Positions 17,190-26,236 of a stretch of 64,000 nucleotides of DNA are shown piece by piece. The translations under genes and the position numbers were made by a program. Origin of the DNA: Cryomorphaceae bacterium BACL29 MAG-121220-bin8 (lineage in GTDB: Bacteria > Bacteroidota > Bacteroidia > Flavobacteriales > Flavobacteriaceae). The notes beneath the pieces are model-generated. The model searched no databases. It had not been told where the DNA came from and worked only from the letters and a program-made list of their open reading frames with translations. The number at the start of each line of letters is the position of its first letter. Positions within the stretch are counted from its first letter, which is position 1. The stretch lies in the NCBI GenBank assembly GCA_905181705.1, contig CAJIYP010000001.1:428501-492500 (forward strand), given 5' to 3'.

Positions 17190-18368
17190 ATGAGTTCCAA
17201 TTCTTCTAATCGTTACTTACAAAGAGGTGTTTCATCTGATAAAACCGATGTGCACAATGCTATAAAAAACATAGACAAAGGAATTTTTCCAAAAGCTTTT
17301 TGTAAGGTAGTTCCTGATACTTTAACTAACGACCCTGATTATTGTTTGGTTATGCATGCTGATGGGGCTGGAACGAAATCATCATTAGCTTATGTTTATT
17401 GGAAAGAAACAGGAGATATTTCAGTTTGGAAAGGAGTTGCTCAAGATGCTTTGGTAATGAATTTAGATGATCTTTTGTGTGTAGGAGTAACTAACAATAT
17501 TTTATTATCCTCTACAATTGGAAGAAATAAGAAACTTATTAGTGGTGAAGTAATTAAAACTATAATTGAAGGAACAGAAGAATTAATCGAGGAAATGTCT
17601 AGTTATGGTGTAAATATAAAATCAACTGGTGGAGAAACTGCTGATGTTGGGGATTTAGTTAGAACTATTATCGTTGATTCAACAGTGTTGGCTAGAATTA
17701 AAAAATCTGATATTATTGACAATTCAAACATTAAACCAGGAGATGTTATAGTGGGTTTATCATCCTCTGGAAAAGCTAATTATGAATCTTCATATAATGG
17801 TGGAATGGGAAGTAACGGATTAACGTCTGCTAGACATGATATTTTTGATAAATATTTGATGGCTAAGTATCCTGAAAGTTTCGATCCAAATGTACCTGAA
17901 GAATTAATTTATTCAGGTTCAATGAAAATAACTCAACCCTTAGAAGATTTAAATATTGATGTTGGTAAACTTGTTCTTTCTCCAACTAGAACATATGCTC
18001 CTATTATTAAGAAAGTTTTAGAAAAATATAATTCCAAACATATTCATGGAATGGTACACTGTAGCGGAGGGGCTCAAACCAAAATTTTGCATTTCATTGA
18101 TAAATATCATATTATAAAAGATAATCTTTTTCCTGTTCCTCCTTTATTTAATTTGATAAAAAAAGAATCAGGAACATCTTGGGAAGAAATGTATAAAGTA
18201 TTTAATATGGGACATAGGATGGAGTTATATGTTTCTTCTGATTGCTCAAAGGATATTATTAAAATATCTAAGTCTTTTGGTGTGGATGCTAAAATTATTG
18301 GAAGAGTTGAGCAGGGAGATAAAAAGAAACTTTCTATAATTTCTGAAAATGGAACTTATATCTACTGA
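17190..18368 (+). CDS. purM: Phosphoribosylformylglycinamidine cyclo-ligase (AIR synthetase)
   Basis: Purine biosynthesis enzyme that closes the imidazole ring of AIR using ATP. 392 residues. The N-terminus has the RYLQRGVS phosphate/ATP loop, followed by HADGAGTKSSLAY, the MNLDDLLCVGV strand with paired Asp residues that bind magnesium, and the TGGETADV and GLSSSGKANYES segments of PurM. The C-terminal domain has MVHCSGGAQTK and the NMGHRMELYV end. It starts a plus-strand group with prfA (50 nt downstream), pyrF and a hydrolase. The length is slightly greater than E. coli PurM (~345), as is common in Bacteroidota. Confidence 0.93.
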   Translation: MSSNSSNRYLQRGVSSDKTDVHNAIKNIDKGIFPKAFCKVVPDTLTNDPDYCLVMHADGAGTKSSLAYVYWKETGDISVWKGVAQDALVMNLDDLLCVGVTNNILLSSTIGRNKKLISGEVIKTIIEGTEELIEEMSSYGVNIKSTGGETADVGDLVRTIIVDSTVLARIKKSDIIDNSNIKPGDVIVGLSSSGKANYESSYNGGMGSNGLTSARHDIFDKYLMAKYPESFDPNVPEELIYSGSMKITQPLEDLNIDVGKLVLSPTRTYAPIIKKVLEKYNSKHIHGMVHCSGGAQTKILHFIDKYHIIKDNLFPVPPLFNLIKKESGTSWEEMYKVFNMGHRMELYVSSDCSKDIIKISKSFGVDAKIIGRVEQGDKKKLSIISENGTYIY

Positions 18369-18418
18369 TATATTCTTGATAAAAAATATCGTAATTTTAC
18401 AATTCATTTTTTTAAATA

Positions 18419-19498
18419 ATGTTAGATAAATTAAACATAGTTCAGCAAAGATTTAATGAGATTTCTGATCTTATTATACAGCCTAATATTATTAGTGATC
18501 AAAAACGTTACATTAAATTAAATAAAGAATATAAAGATTTTAGTGTAATTATTGAAAAGAAAAAACTTTATGAAGAATTATTAGCTAATATTAAAGAAGC
18601 TGAAGAAATTTGTAAAAATGAAGATGATAAAGAAATGGTTGAAATGGCTTCAGACCAACTAACAGAATCAAAGCAACATATTCAAAAATTAGAAGAAGAA
18701 ATAAAATTTTTGTTAATTCCAAAAGATCCTGATGACTCGAAAAATGTAGTTATTGAGTTAAGAGCGGGTACTGGAGGCGATGAAGCAAGTATTTTTGCTG
18801 GTGATTTGTTTAGAATGTATACAAAGTTTTGTGAAGGAAAAAAATGGAACGTAAGTTTAGTGGATTCAAACCCAGGAACTTCCGGAGGATATAAGGAAAT
18901 AATTTTTGAAGTTTCTGGAAATGATGATATTTATGGTCTATTAAAGTTTGAATCAGGCGTTCATAGAGTTCAAAGAGTTCCACAAACTGAAACTCAAGGC
19001 AGGGTTCATACTTCAGCAGCAACAGTGATGGTTCTGCCCGAAGCTGAGGAATTTGATGTTGAGGTAAACATGAATGATGTTAGGATAGATTATTTTTGCT
19101 CCTCTGGTCCAGGAGGTCAATCAGTAAACACTACTTATTCCGCTGTCAGATTAACTCATACACCAACCGGTATTGTAGCTCAATGTCAAGACCAGAAATC
19201 TCAGCACAAAAATAAAGATAAAGCCTTAAAAGTATTAAGGTCTCGTTTATATGAATTGGAGTTAAATAAAAAATTAGAAGCAGATTCACTTAAAAGAAAT
19301 TCTATGGTTTCCTCTGGAGACAGGTCTGCAAAAATAAGAACTTATAATTATCCACAAGGAAGAGTTACTGATCATAGAATAGGTTTAACTCTATATGATT
19401 TACAAAATATTGTAAATGGTGATATTCAAAAAATAATTGACGAATTGAAATTAGTTCAAAACACTGAAATGTTAAAGAATTCAGAAGAAGTTTTTTAA
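18419..19498 (+). CDS. prfA: Peptide chain release factor 1
   Basis: Recognises UAA and UAG and triggers peptide release on the ribosome. Full-length (359 residues). The class-I RF GGQ motif is at 232-234 ([12 protein letters not shown]), with the RF1 tripeptide position P-x-T at 188-190 (RVPQTE), followed by [12 protein letters not shown]. The N-terminal coiled coil spans roughly 1-100. These, with the [16 protein letters not shown]-terminal segment, distinguish RF1 from RF2. It lies between purM and pyrF; pyrF starts 7 nt after the stop. Confidence 0.97.
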   Translation: MLDKLNIVQQRFNEISDLIIQPNIISDQKRYIKLNKEYKDFSVIIEKKKLYEELLANIKEAEEICKNEDDKEMVEMASDQLTESKQHIQKLEEEIKFLLIPKDPDDSKNVVIELRAGTGGDEASIFAGDLFRMYTKFCEGKKWNVSLVDSNPGTSGGYKEIIFEVSGNDDIYGLLKFESGVHRVQRVPQTETQGRVHTSAATVMVLPEAEEFDVEVNMNDVRIDYFCSSGPGGQSVNTTYSAVRLTHTPTGIVAQCQDQKSQHKNKDKALKVLRSRLYELELNKKLEADSLKRNSMVSSGDRSAKIRTYNYPQGRVTDHRIGLTLYDLQNIVNGDIQKIIDELKLVQNTEMLKNSEEVF

Positions 19499-19505
19499 TT
19501 TAATA

Positions 19506-20330
19506 ATGGAAAAAAACAAGTTAGTAAAAGAGATTTACAGAAAGAAATCTTTCCTGTGTTTAGGTTTGGATACGGATATTTCAAAGATACCTTCATTTTT
19601 ACTTAGTGAGTCAGATCCTGTTTTTACTTTTAATAAGCAATTGATAGATTCTTTGAACGAAATTATTGTAGCTATTAAAATAAATACTGCTTTTTATGAA
19701 GAGCATGGTTCAAAAGGTTGGCTATCTTTAGAAAAAACAATTAAATATATTAACTCAAAATACCCAGAGTTATTTACTATTGCAGATGCAAAAAGAGGGG
19801 ATATTGGAAATACTTCCGATAGATATGCTAAAGCTTTTTTTGAAACATTATCATTTGATTCCATTACAGTTTCACCTTATATGGGAAGTGATTCTGTTAA
19901 GCCTTTTTTAAAATATAAAAATAAATTCACTATACTTTTAGGTCTGACTTCAAACCTTGGAAGTAAAGATTTTCAGTTATATCCAAAACAAGAAAACCCT
20001 TTATTTAAAGAAGTTATTTTAAAATCACTGAAATGGAATGAGTCAAACAATTTAATGTATGTTATTGGAGCGACTAAAGCAGATTATTTGAAAGAAATTA
20101 GATCTATAGTTCCAGACAGTTTTTTGTTAATTCCAGGTATTGGTGCACAAGGTGGAAGCTTAAAGGATACTTTTGTTAATGGCGCATCAAACGAAGTGGG
20201 GCTTTTGGTGAATTCATCAAGAGCAATTATTTATGCAGGAAATAATAATGATTATCTTAAAAAATCTTTTAAAGTAGCTAAATCTTATCAATTTGAAATG
20301 GAAAACTTAATTAACTCATTGGATGATTAA
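19506..20330 (+). CDS. pyrF: Orotidine 5'-phosphate decarboxylase (subfamily 2)
   Basis: Last step of UMP synthesis. 274 residues, the longer subfamily-2 type. Catalytic DAKRGDIGNT is at 94-103 with Lys96; FNKQLID, NTAFYE and IPGIGAQGG (phosphate loop) are present. The last 8 nt overlap the start of the downstream alpha/beta hydrolase gene, showing translational coupling. Confidence 0.95.
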   Translation: MEKNKLVKEIYRKKSFLCLGLDTDISKIPSFLLSESDPVFTFNKQLIDSLNEIIVAIKINTAFYEEHGSKGWLSLEKTIKYINSKYPELFTIADAKRGDIGNTSDRYAKAFFETLSFDSITVSPYMGSDSVKPFLKYKNKFTILLGLTSNLGSKDFQLYPKQENPLFKEVILKSLKWNESNNLMYVIGATKADYLKEIRSIVPDSFLLIPGIGAQGGSLKDTFVNGASNEVGLLVNSSRAIIYAGNNNDYLKKSFKVAKSYQFEMENLINSLDD

Positions 20331-21108
20331 TTATAATTTATATAAAAATCCATTGTCTAATGAATGGGTAACTTTTGTTCACGGAGCAGGAGGCAGTTCT
20401 TCAATTTGGTTTAAACAGATTAGGGAATTTAAGAAACATTTTAATGTACTTCTTCTAGATTTAAGAGGTCATGGTAAATCAAACTTTAAGATTAAAAATG
20501 TTTTTGAAAAAAAATATACTTTTTCATCAATAACTAATGATATAGTTGAAATTTTAAAAAAAGAAAAAATTAAAAACTCTCATTTTGTCGGAATTTCTCT
20601 TGGAACAATTTTAATTAGACAGATTGCTGAATATTACCCTAAAATGGTCAATAGTATGATTATGGGGGGTGCTATTATGAAATTAAATTTACGATCTAGA
20701 TTTTTAATTAAATTAAGTTCATTATTTAAATCAATCGTTCCATATATATGGATATATAAAATATTTGCTTTTATAATTATGCCATATAAAAACCATAAGG
20801 AATCACGAATACTTTTTATAAAAGAAGCGAAAAAACTTTATCAAAAAGAGTTTATTAGATGGTTTAAATTGACATCTGAAATTAATCCATTGTTGAAACT
20901 TTTTAGACAAGTGGAATTGTCAATTCCAACTCTTTATGTGATGGGCTCTGAAGATTATATGTTTTTAGAGTCTATTAAAGTTTTAACTAAAGAACATAAA
21001 GAAGCTAAACTTCTTGTTGTCCCAGACTGCGGTCATGTTGTGAATGTTGAAAAGCCTAAGTTTTTTAATAATTCAGCTATTTCTTTTCTAAAATCACTAA
21101 AAAAATAG
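20323..21108 (+). CDS. Alpha/beta hydrolase
   Basis: A 261-residue hydrolase of the common alpha/beta fold, cytosolic (no signal peptide). Oxyanion segment VHGAGGSS (19-26), LDLRGHGKS (46-53), nucleophile Ser92 in VGISLGT, and a C-terminal His in DCGHVVNVE. The start ATG overlaps the pyrF stop region by 8 nt. Substrate unknown; this subfamily includes esterases and epoxide hydrolase relatives. Confidence 0.85.
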   Translation: MINYNLYKNPLSNEWVTFVHGAGGSSSIWFKQIREFKKHFNVLLLDLRGHGKSNFKIKNVFEKKYTFSSITNDIVEILKKEKIKNSHFVGISLGTILIRQIAEYYPKMVNSMIMGGAIMKLNLRSRFLIKLSSLFKSIVPYIWIYKIFAFIIMPYKNHKESRILFIKEAKKLYQKEFIRWFKLTSEINPLLKLFRQVELSIPTLYVMGSEDYMFLESIKVLTKEHKEAKLLVVPDCGHVVNVEKPKFFNNSAISFLKSLKK

Positions 21109-21109
21109 T

Positions 21110-22672
21110 TTAATATATTCCAGGCTGCTTTAATTTAAAATCTTCTTTTTCTTTAGCCTGTATTACCATTTCTTTTACTTGATTTAATAGCATTTTAGAA
21201 TCGTATATTATACCATCTTTAATTGTGTATTTAACTCCTCCAACCCTAACAACTTCATTTTTATTATTTAATTTAATTGCTCCCGTTCCATAAAGTACTT
21301 TTAAGTTTTTTAGTGGGTTTTCTTCAATTATAACAAAGTCAGCAAGTTTTCCAACTTCAACAGATCCAATTAATTCTTCTGCTCCTAAAGCTTCTGCTCC
21401 GTTTAAAGTTGCTGACTTGATAATTTCTAACGGATGAAAGCCTGCTTCTCTTAAAAGTTCTAATTCTCTTACATAAGCAAATCCATACAATTGATAAATA
21501 AAACCAGAATCTGAACCGGTAGTTATCCTTCCGCCTCTATTTTTATATTCATTTATAAAAGTCATCCAAAGTTTATAGTTGTTTTTCCATTCAACTTCTT
21601 GCTCAGTACCCCAATAATGCCAGTAAGAACCATGAGAAATTTTACTAGGTTCATAAAACTTCCAAAGTGAAGGTAACGTGTAGTCTTCGTGCCATTCTGC
21701 TCTTCTGGCTCGGTGTAGGTCTCTACTTGCTTCATAAATATTGAAGGTTGGGTCTATGGTGAAATCTAAATCTATTAATTCATTCATTACCTTATTCCAA
21801 TGATTAGAAAAAGGTTCTGCAGCTTGTTTCCATAATTTTCCAGCTTCTTCAAATCTATGCTGTTCGTTTTGATAATTATAATCTGCAGGATAATTTTGAA
21901 TAGTTCTATCGTTAAATAGAGCCTCTGGTAAACCGTACCAGTGTTCCATTGAAGTTAATCCAGCTCTTGCCGAGTGTAAAACATTCCATCTTGCTACACT
22001 TAATTGCGCATGATGACATGCCGATTTTAAACCAAGCTTATTATTCTCATCTAATGCAGCTTTCATGATTTCAGGTGAAGATCCAAAAAACTTAATTCCA
22101 TCTGCTCCTTTTTTAGCATTTTCTTTAACCCATTCTCTTGCTTCTAATGGTGTAGTTATATTGCCTCCAGATCCAAAACCAGTGTAGGAGAAAATTCTGG
22201 GTGCAATAATAGTATTTTTCTCACTTTTTCTTTTTAAATCTAAAGTAAAATCTACTCCTCTTCCACTAGGTTCTCTTACCGTTGTAATACCGTGAGCTAG
22301 CCATAGTTTAAAAACATAATCTGGATCAGCTCCTTGTGATTCCCCACCAATATGCCCATGCATATCGATAAAACCTGGAAGAAGATACATTCCACTGCAA
22401 TCTATTTCTTTTCCATTATTTTCTAAAACTGGACCATTTCTTCTGGTTTCAATTCCTGGATATCCTACAGTTTGAATTTTAGTGATTTTATTTTTTCTAA
22501 CTTCAATATCAATGGGTCCAATTGGGGGAGCTCCATTTCCATTAATCAGAGTAACTCCTCTAATAATTAATTGTTCATATGGACCTTGACTAATTTCTTG
22601 GGCATTTATATCAAAAGACAGAAGAATTAGAAAAAATAAATACTTAAGTTTTATAAAATTTAATTTTTTCAT
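21110..22672 (-). CDS. Secreted amidohydrolase
   Basis: Metal-dependent amidohydrolase of 520 residues with signal peptide 1-24 (DINAQ). Metal ligands are His105 and His107 in FIDMHGHIGG, further His residues in the CHHAQLS region, and the late Asp in TTGSDSGF. The C-terminal beta-sandwich EVGKLADFVIIEENPL is typical of imidazolonepropionase/prolidase-like members. The exported location suggests breakdown of peptides or cyclic amides outside the cytosol. Substrate not predictable. Convergent with the alpha/beta hydrolase gene (1 nt between stops). Confidence 0.85.
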   Translation of the reverse strand: MKKLNFIKLKYLFFLILLSFDINAQEISQGPYEQLIIRGVTLINGNGAPPIGPIDIEVRKNKITKIQTVGYPGIETRRNGPVLENNGKEIDCSGMYLLPGFIDMHGHIGGESQGADPDYVFKLWLAHGITTVREPSGRGVDFTLDLKRKSEKNTIIAPRIFSYTGFGSGGNITTPLEAREWVKENAKKGADGIKFFGSSPEIMKAALDENNKLGLKSACHHAQLSVARWNVLHSARAGLTSMEHWYGLPEALFNDRTIQNYPADYNYQNEQHRFEEAGKLWKQAAEPFSNHWNKVMNELIDLDFTIDPTFNIYEASRDLHRARRAEWHEDYTLPSLWKFYEPSKISHGSYWHYWGTEQEVEWKNNYKLWMTFINEYKNRGGRITTGSDSGFIYQLYGFAYVRELELLREAGFHPLEIIKSATLNGAEALGAEELIGSVEVGKLADFVIIEENPLKNLKVLYGTGAIKLNNKNEVVRVGGVKYTIKDGIIYDSKMLLNQVKEMVIQAKEKEDFKLKQPGIY

Positions 22673-22717
22673 TATGAGTTATTTTAACATGAAAATAGTT
22701 ATAATTATTTAGTTCAT

Positions 22718-22750
22718 AAAAAAAGCTCGTTTCAAAATGAAACGAGCTTT
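22718..22750 (-). terminator. Rho-independent terminator of the amtB operon
   Basis: Twelve-base-pair stem AAAGCTCGTTTC (22722-22733) with GAAACGAGCTTT (22739-22750). Read on the minus strand it is followed by seven T. It lies 32 nt after the amtB stop. Confidence 0.92.
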
Positions 22751-22781
22751 CAAACAACTAACTATAACTAACTAAAAATTT

Positions 22782-24023
22782 TTAATTTATAGAAAAATCT
22801 CCATAAGCTTTGGTACCATGTTCAGCATTATCTAATCCTTGCTCTTCTTCTTTTTCATCTACCCTTAATCCCACAATAGACCTTACAAATAATGTAATAA
22901 TAGTTCCAAAAACTATACAGAATAATCCGGTAATTCCAACACACGCTAATTGAACCATAAACTGATTAAATCCAGCCATATTGCCAAATATACCAACCGC
23001 TAAAGTTCCCCAAATTCCACAAAATAAATGAACTGGTACTGCTCCAACAGGGTCGTCTAGTTTACATTTATCTAATATTGCAACACCAGCTACAACTATT
23101 GGACCCGCAATAGCTCCTATTATAATAGCTGTCATTGGAAGCATTTGATCTGCACCTGCTGTTATTCCAACAAGTCCACCTAGAACTCCATTCATAAACA
23201 TTGTTAAGTCTAGATTATTATATGCAATTTTTGATGTAAGTGCTGCAGTAATTCCACCAGCTGCTGCAGCTAAACATGTAGTAACAAGTGTTAAAGAAGT
23301 TAACGCAGGGTCTGCTGAAAGAACTGATCCCCCATTAAAACCAAACCAACCTAGCCATAAAATTAGAACTCCGGCTGCTGAAAGTGGTATATTTGATCCA
23401 GGAATTGCTAAAGGCTTGCCGTTAGAATCAAACTTACCAATTCTTGCCCCAAGAAAATATATAACAATTAAAGCACCCCATCCACCAACTGAATGAACAA
23501 GAGTAGATCCGGCAAAATCATAAAATCCTAAATCATCAGAAATGAAATCGCTAAAAAATCCACCTCCCCATTGCCATGATCCAACAATTGGGTATACAAT
23601 TGATACATATAAAAAAGCAATAAGCATAAAAGCACTAATCTTAATTCTCTCAGCTACTGCTCCAGAAATTATTGTGGCTGCAGTTGCTGCAAACATTCCT
23701 TGAAAAAGAAAGTCAGTCCAATATGTATATCCTCCATCAGCATAACTTAATTGATCATAATCAACACCTGGATCTAAACCAGGTCCTGCAAATCCTAATA
23801 TTCCGTCAATGATTCCAAATTCACCAGGGTACATAATATTAAACCCGAATCCACAATAGACAATTAGTCCCATTGTAATGACAAAGAAATTTTTAAATAA
23901 TATGTTTATTGTATTTTTTTGCCTTGTAAGTCCGATTTCAAGAAATGAAAACCCTAAGTGCATAAAAAATACAAGTGCAGTACAGATCATCATCCATACA
24001 TTATTTGTTGTTAATAGTTCCAT
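22782..24023 (-). CDS. amtB: Ammonium transporter
   Basis: Inner-membrane ammonium channel/transporter, 413 residues with about 11 hydrophobic helices. The twin pore histidines are His177 (FAGSTLVHSVGGW) and His332 (VHLFCGIWGT). GSWQWGGGFF and FGFNGGSVL segments also match the family. There is no cleavable signal beyond the first helix. It is the last gene of the torF-like/glnK/amtB operon, 8 nt behind glnK, and is followed by a strong terminator. It should be gated by the adjacent P-II protein. Confidence 0.96.
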   Translation of the reverse strand: MELLTTNNVWMMICTALVFFMHLGFSFLEIGLTRQKNTINILFKNFFVITMGLIVYCGFGFNIMYPGEFGIIDGILGFAGPGLDPGVDYDQLSYADGGYTYWTDFLFQGMFAATAATIISGAVAERIKISAFMLIAFLYVSIVYPIVGSWQWGGGFFSDFISDDLGFYDFAGSTLVHSVGGWGALIVIYFLGARIGKFDSNGKPLAIPGSNIPLSAAGVLILWLGWFGFNGGSVLSADPALTSLTLVTTCLAAAAGGITAALTSKIAYNNLDLTMFMNGVLGGLVGITAGADQMLPMTAIIIGAIAGPIVVAGVAILDKCKLDDPVGAVPVHLFCGIWGTLAVGIFGNMAGFNQFMVQLACVGITGLFCIVFGTIITLFVRSIVGLRVDEKEEEQGLDNAEHGTKAYGDFSIN

Positions 24024-24030
24024 AATAATT

Positions 24031-24369
24031 TTAGTTTAATGATTTTTTACCAGTTTCTTTAGTTCTAATTCGATACGCTTCTTCCGCAGGAAATACAAAT
24101 ATCTTTCCATCTCCAACTTCTCCTGAGTATGCAGACTCAAGAATTGCTTTAATTGTTCTTTCAACAAATTCGTCGGAAACTACAATAGATAAATATCTTC
24201 TTTGTATGTCACTAGTGCTGTAAGTTACTCCTCTGTAAACTTGACCTTGTTTTTCATTTCCAACTCCAGTAACATCCCAATAGGTAAAGAAATTTACTTC
24301 TACATTTAATAAAGCATCTTTGACTTTAGTAAACATTGATTTTCGAATAATTGCTTCAATTTTTTTCAT
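24031..24369 (-). CDS. glnK: P-II nitrogen regulatory protein
   Basis: Trimeric nitrogen sensor that binds ATP/ADP and 2-oxoglutarate and blocks AmtB. 112 residues. It has the standard KKIEAIIRK start, a T-loop GNEKQGQVYRGVTY in which Tyr50 aligns with the uridylylated Tyr51 of enteric P-II, and the GDGKIFV C-terminal segment. An ADTWDV-like variation is seen before the T-loop (TYWDVTGVG). Sits between the porin-like gene and amtB; linkage to amtB is the typical arrangement. Confidence 0.95.
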   Translation of the reverse strand: MKKIEAIIRKSMFTKVKDALLNVEVNFFTYWDVTGVGNEKQGQVYRGVTYSTSDIQRRYLSIVVSDEFVERTIKAILESAYSGEVGDGKIFVFPAEEAYRIRTKETGKKSLN

Positions 24370-24388
24370 AATAATTTTTAAATGTTAA

Positions 24389-25057
24389 TTAAAAGCTCAT
24401 TCCAAATACCATGAATGCAGCTTCACTGTCAGGGTTGTAAATAAATGATCCTGAAACTGGTAATGAATAATCTTCAGTAATTTTGATATCTTTAGAACCT
24501 CCAAAGGATAAGTTTACTAACCCACTATCTCCTCCTGCATAGAATGCATCTTTACTGTCGCTCCCAAATCCTATACCTATATCAATAGCTCCGATTGGAA
24601 AACCTGCTTCTACGTACAATGCTTCAGCATCTGTAAAATAACCAATAGTTAATCCAACTGGACCAAGGTCAGCAGACCCTGAAATTTCCATCCAATCACT
24701 GTCAAATAATCCAGGATTTCCATCACCATAAGTACCATCGTTTGTAGGAAATGAATAATTAGTAACTGTAAATGCTAAGGGACCAAAGTCATAAGAAACC
24801 CACAAGTCAAGCTCGTTACCACCACCACTAGCAGTTGTCGGGAAACTTCCCCAAACACCTCCTGTTAATGACCCCGAACCAAGTTCCATCCACGGTTGGA
24901 TATGTGCTCCAGAACCAAATTGAGTACCTCTCCATACGTAAGAACTTACCAAATCTGCTCCAAAATCTTGAGCTTGAATTGAATTTGAATTCAGAGTTAC
25001 AAATACGGTCATAATGGTTAAAACAAAAACACTTAAACTTTTTTTACATTTTTTCAT
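24389..25057 (-). CDS. TorF-like outer-membrane protein of the ammonium operon
   Basis: A 222-residue exported protein (signal peptide ~1-29, ending SIQAQ). The mature part has SYVWRGTQFG near its start and many short Gly/Ser-rich amphipathic strands, ending GMSF, as in the TorF / Gcw_chp family of putative porins. Its position 19 nt ahead of glnK suggests a role in getting ammonium or related small compounds across the outer membrane, or in nitrogen-limited growth; this is inference from context. A minus-strand TACATTTG at 25118-25111 may be its -7 promoter element. Confidence 0.78.
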   Translation of the reverse strand: MKKCKKSLSVFVLTIMTVFVTLNSNSIQAQDFGADLVSSYVWRGTQFGSGAHIQPWMELGSGSLTGGVWGSFPTTASGGGNELDLWVSYDFGPLAFTVTNYSFPTNDGTYGDGNPGLFDSDWMEISGSADLGPVGLTIGYFTDAEALYVEAGFPIGAIDIGIGFGSDSKDAFYAGGDSGLVNLSFGGSKDIKITEDYSLPVSGSFIYNPDSEAAFMVFGMSF

Positions 25058-25262
25058 GATTTTTTAAATTTTAATTAATAATATTAAACTTTTGTTAAAC
25101 AATTAATATCAAATGTAATAAAAAGATGAATTAATCGCATTAAAAATCGATAATTATGATTTATTATTGTGAATTTAATAAAATAATTATTATAATTTTT
25201 TCAAATAAAAAAAAATGAGTTCCTAAATTATTGATTTGCATAAATTTAGAATAATTATAAAC

Positions 25263-25628
25263 CTATTTTGATAGCTGAAGACCTAAAAAAATAGCCGAAA
25301 AACCTAAAAGAAGTGATAAAAAAGTGTAAAATAAGAGTTGGCTAATATCTCCACTTTTTATTAAAGAGATATTTTCATAGGCAAATGTAGAAAATGTAGT
25401 TAACCCACCACAAAACCCAGTAGCTAATAGTAAAGTTTGTGGAGAATTTAAATGATTGTTTTTTATTGCATAACCTAAAACTAACCCTAATATAAAACAT
25501 CCTATTACATTGGAAATTAAAGTAGGAGCTGGAAACTTTGTATAATTTAATATAGAAATCTTTGTAAGTACAAATCTAAAAACACTTCCCAATCCTCCTC
25601 CAATAAAAACGATTAATAATTGTTTCAC
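25263..25628 (-). CDS. crcB: Fluoride ion channel
   Basis: CrcB/Fluc family fluoride exporter, 121 residues with four hydrophobic helices. GTG at 25628 gives the normal start MKQLLIVFIGGGLGSVFRF; the longer open frame upstream is the neighbour gene read out of frame. Asn40 and the GFCGGLTTFSTF signature (71-82) are present. The GTG overlaps the stop of the small membrane protein gene (GTGA), implying coupled translation. No fluoride riboswitch is evident in the 40 nt upstream of the pair. Confidence 0.93.
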   Translation of the reverse strand: MKQLLIVFIGGGLGSVFRFVLTKISILNYTKFPAPTLISNVIGCFILGLVLGYAIKNNHLNSPQTLLLATGFCGGLTTFSTFAYENISLIKSGDISQLLFYTFLSLLLGFSAIFLGLQLSK

Positions 25629-25813
25629 GAAATACTTAGTTTTTTTAAAATTACAAGAAGTGAAACGAAAGCAATAAAACCTATAACAACCCACTTAATA
25701 CCTTTGTAGGTGCCATTGAGTTTTTTTAAATCCTTCTTATAACTATAGGTGACAATTATTATGAATGAAACAAAAAATAATAGTCCAAAAACTAATTGTC
25801 CGTTACTAAACAT
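25625..25813 (-). CDS. Small two-helix membrane protein coupled to crcB
   Basis: A 62-residue protein with two hydrophobic helices (~7-22 and ~40-57) joined by a Lys-rich loop. I know of no function. Its stop overlaps the GTG start of crcB by 4 nt (GTGA), so both proteins are made from one message. Fluc channels normally work as homodimers of CrcB alone, so this partner is not required in principle. Confidence 0.75.
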   Translation of the reverse strand: MFSNGQLVFGLLFFVSFIIIVTYSYKKDLKKLNGTYKGIKWVVIGFIAFVSLLVILKKLSIS

Positions 25814-25852
25814 ATTTAACTATTTTAGTTCAAAAATAACACTTAATATAAT

Positions 25853-26236
25853 ATGAAACATCAATTAGATTGTGTAAAAAAATTTCATCAAGTATATAAA
25901 CTTAGTTTTAATGATAATCCTACATCTAAATTGGATCCTGAAACTATCAAGTTGAGGTTTAACCTAATGGCTGAAGAAAATCAGGAATATTTTGAAGCTG
26001 CTAATAATAATGATTTAATTGAAGTTGCAGATGCTTTAGGAGACATGCTATATATTTTGTGTGGAACAATTATCGAGCACGGAATGCAAGATAAAATTGA
26101 ACAAGTCTTTGATGAGATTCAGAGGAGTAATATGAGCAAATTATCTGAAGATGGAGAACCAATATTCCGTGAAGATGGAAAAGTATTGAAAGGCCCTAAT
26201 TATTTCAAACCCAATATTTTAAAAATTTTGAGTTAA
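25853..26236 (+). CDS. MazG-like nucleoside triphosphate pyrophosphohydrolase
   Basis: All-alpha NTP-PPase-fold protein of 127 residues, similar to phosphoribosyl-ATP diphosphatase / MazG-like families. Metal-binding residues are Glu41, Glu42 and Glu45 in AEENQEYFEA, then Glu57, Asp60 and Asp64 in EVADALGDMLY. It probably hydrolyses a (modified) nucleotide to the monophosphate, a clean-up role. Its stop overlaps the ilvE stop on the other strand by 4 nt. Confidence 0.82.
   Translation: MKHQLDCVKKFHQVYKLSFNDNPTSKLDPETIKLRFNLMAEENQEYFEAANNNDLIEVADALGDMLYILCGTIIEHGMQDKIEQVFDEIQRSNMSKLSEDGEPIFREDGKVLKGPNYFKPNILKILS

Noticed and set aside
25629..25694. Longer N-terminus for CrcB
   Set aside because: It overlaps the coding region of the small membrane protein; GTG 25628 gives the standard CrcB start.
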